DNA of 47,929 nucleotides from Oscillospiraceae bacterium (lineage in GTDB: Bacteria > Bacillota > Clostridia > Oscillospirales > Oscillospiraceae): NCBI GenBank assembly GCA_017552325.1, contig JAFZQE010000075.1:1-47929 (forward strand). The letters run 5' to 3'. The stretch's first letter is position 1. Each line of letters opens with the position of its first letter. This document shows positions 46,914 through 47,929 of the stretch, piece by piece. Both the position numbers and the translations under genes were made by a program. The notes under the pieces are model-generated. The model saw nothing but the letters and a program-made list of their open reading frames with translations, made no database searches and was not told the origin of the DNA.

Positions 46914-46945
46914 CAAAGGGGCTCCAAAATATGGAAGCCCCTTTG
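46914..46945 (-). terminator. Terminator/attenuator between the binding lipoprotein and the amylase operon
   Basis: Stem CAAAGGGGCT-CC against GG-AAGCCCCTTTG, A-rich loop; on the minus strand TTTCTTTAT follows. No promoter is seen between it and the amylase gene, so partial read-through may feed the operon. Confidence 0.8.
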
Positions 46946-46956
46946 CGTCATGTCAT

Positions 46957-47929
46957 TTACTTCGCTTCAACAGTGACAACACCGTTGCCGGAGCTGAAGT
47001 CGATGGTGACGACATAGATGCCGTCGGCGTCGACAGAGCAGTTGCTGCCATCCTCAGCGCCCCAGCTGTAGTCCCAGGCGCCGTCAGCACGGACCTTGAA
47101 CTCGGTGCCGGCAGTCAGTTCGACCTCGCCGGTCCAGACATTGTCGCCGGCGGGCTCCATCGCCACGTCGTCGCTCCAGTCGTTGAAGCCGCCGATGATG
47201 CCGTAGGTGTGGTCAGCAGCGATCCACTCGAGGATCTCTTCGTAGGCAATGCCGTCCTTCGCCTCTTTCAGGACGAGGCCGATGCCGAAGCCGGCCGCGT
47301 CGGGGGAGGAGGCGTTCTTGTACTGGGCAATGACCAGGGTGTACAGACCGGCGCCGCCGATCACGACGGGGTTGCTGGCCCAGGAGAAGCCGTTCTCATC
47401 GGCCTCTTCCTGCCACACGGGCATGAACAGGGTGTCCGGAGTCAGGGACTCGGCATGCGCAGTCTTCGGGTCGCTGATCCACTGGTCCTCGGCGTAGACC
47501 TTGTTGTCGCCGTCGACGTCGACGGTGCACTGGGCGATCTTGAACGCATAGGAGCCGTTGGCCTTGTGCATCGCGCCGTTGATCAGGCAGTCGGTGGTCC
47601 AGCCGGCGTCATTGGTGCCGAACAGCAGGTCGATCGCGTAGAGGTACTTGACCTCCTTGGCGGCCAGGGCGTTGTACAGGCCCTCGTCGATGGCCTTGAC
47701 GTCGTCCAGGGCGATCGCGGTCAGGCTGGAGGCCTCATAGATCTCGGAGTCCTTGCCGTTCCAGGAGTTCTGGGTGCCGTCGGCCAGCAGGAACTGGCCA
47801 TGGGCGACCCAGGCCGCGTGCGCTTCGTCAGCCAGCACGGCGGGCTCGGCGGCGGGCTCGGCGGCCGGCTCGGCGGCGGGCTCGGCAGCGGGCTCGGCGG
47901 CGGGCTCGGCGGCCGGGGTGTTGCCGCAG
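46957..47929 (-). CDS. Surface lipoprotein with PAAE-repeat tether and putative starch-binding domains (5' end cut by window)
   Basis: 323 residues are visible, from the lipobox Cys onward (CGNTPAAEP at 47928); the signal peptide is outside the window. Six PAAE repeats form the tether. A region of about 215 residues of unknown fold follows (AWVAHGQFLLADGTQNSWNG, LINGAMHKANGSYAFKIAQC). The C-terminal 80 residues (YGIIGGFNDWSDDVAMEP, AGTEFKVRADGAWDYSWGAE) resemble SusE/SusF-like starch-binding modules in which an N-terminal GGFNDW strand is typical. No catalytic motif. As the first visible gene before the amylase it may hold starch at the surface; this is inference. Confidence 0.8.
   Translation of the reverse strand, partial: CGNTPAAEPAAEPAAEPAAEPAAEPAAEPAVLADEAHAAWVAHGQFLLADGTQNSWNGKDSEIYEASSLTAIALDDVKAIDEGLYNALAAKEVKYLYAIDLLFGTNDAGWTTDCLINGAMHKANGSYAFKIAQCTVDVDGDNKVYAEDQWISDPKTAHAESLTPDTLFMPVWQEEADENGFSWASNPVVIGGAGLYTLVIAQYKNASSPDAAGFGIGLVLKEAKDGIAYEEILEWIAADHTYGIIGGFNDWSDDVAMEPAGDNVWTGEVELTAGTEFKVRADGAWDYSWGAEDGSNCSVDADGIYVVTIDFSSGNGVVTVEAK
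47845..47916 (-). repeat. Tandem 12-bp coding repeat (PAAE x6)
   Basis: Six near-identical 12-nt units encoding Pro-Ala-Ala-Glu directly after the lipobox. A likely flexible surface spacer, prone to length change by slippage. Confidence 0.9.

Noticed and set aside
44856-46976. Plus-strand open frame of 706 codons opposite the alpha-amylase
   Set aside because: Same mirror effect; crosses the terminator and has no motif or initiation signal.

Overview
The window reads as a chromosomal segment of a GC-rich, monoderm Clostridia, most likely of the Oscillospirales/Ruminococcaceae type (inference). Grounds: strong AGGAGG ribosome binding sites, sigma-A promoters of the TTGACA-17-TATAAT kind, lipoprotein signal peptides in place of an outer membrane, a PPDK gene, a FeoA-FeoB fusion, YlxM and DUF1934 genes, GC-rich third codon positions, and many short palindromic intergenic repeats. 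No rRNA, tRNA, CRISPR array, insertion sequence, prophage or plasmid gene was seen. Both window ends cut through genes: ppdK on the left and a starch-operon lipoprotein on the right.

Left part (1-18 kb) is mostly housekeeping. On the minus strand: ppdK (partial), rsmA, a TrmD-GNAT fusion and rimM. On the plus strand: an SDR, an S51-family peptidase, ychF, a Ca2+ P-type ATPase, then the translation block ylxM-ffh-rpsP-khpA. After this come a membrane protein, a murI-DUF1934 pair (minus), a small acidic protein, greA, a PIG-V-like membrane glycosyltransferase and pgi (plus). The usual ylxM-ffh-rpsP-khpA-rimM-trmD order is split and partly inverted here. A perfect 30-bp inverted repeat flanks the 6-kb segment between rimM and ylxM.

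Middle part (18-35 kb) carries a nucleoside-recognition-type membrane protein, feoAB with a small Cys-rich Feo partner, a KimA/YdaO-like permease, birA, a class I aminotransferase, a zinc-ribbon membrane protein, a MATE exporter, a three-gene operon of unknown small proteins, a YfcE-type phosphoesterase, a GNAT-kinase pair, an XRE-MFS pair behind a perfect 18-bp palindrome, and a zinc-ribbon Bax-inhibitor-1 protein.

Right part (35-48 kb) is a compact minus-strand starch/maltodextrin locus. In transcription order it holds a lipoprotein with putative carbohydrate-binding modules, a lipoprotein alpha-amylase, a lipoprotein type I pullulanase, a PH-like membrane protein, an unusually long MalK-type ATPase, an RDD membrane protein, a solute-binding lipoprotein and two permeases. 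Together they would cut alpha-glucan at the cell surface and import the oligosaccharides.

The most novel-looking signal is a pair of related intergenic elements of about 170 nt (11369-11536 and 28739-28915). Their hairpins show compensatory base changes, as expected of a structured RNA or a structured mobile repeat.
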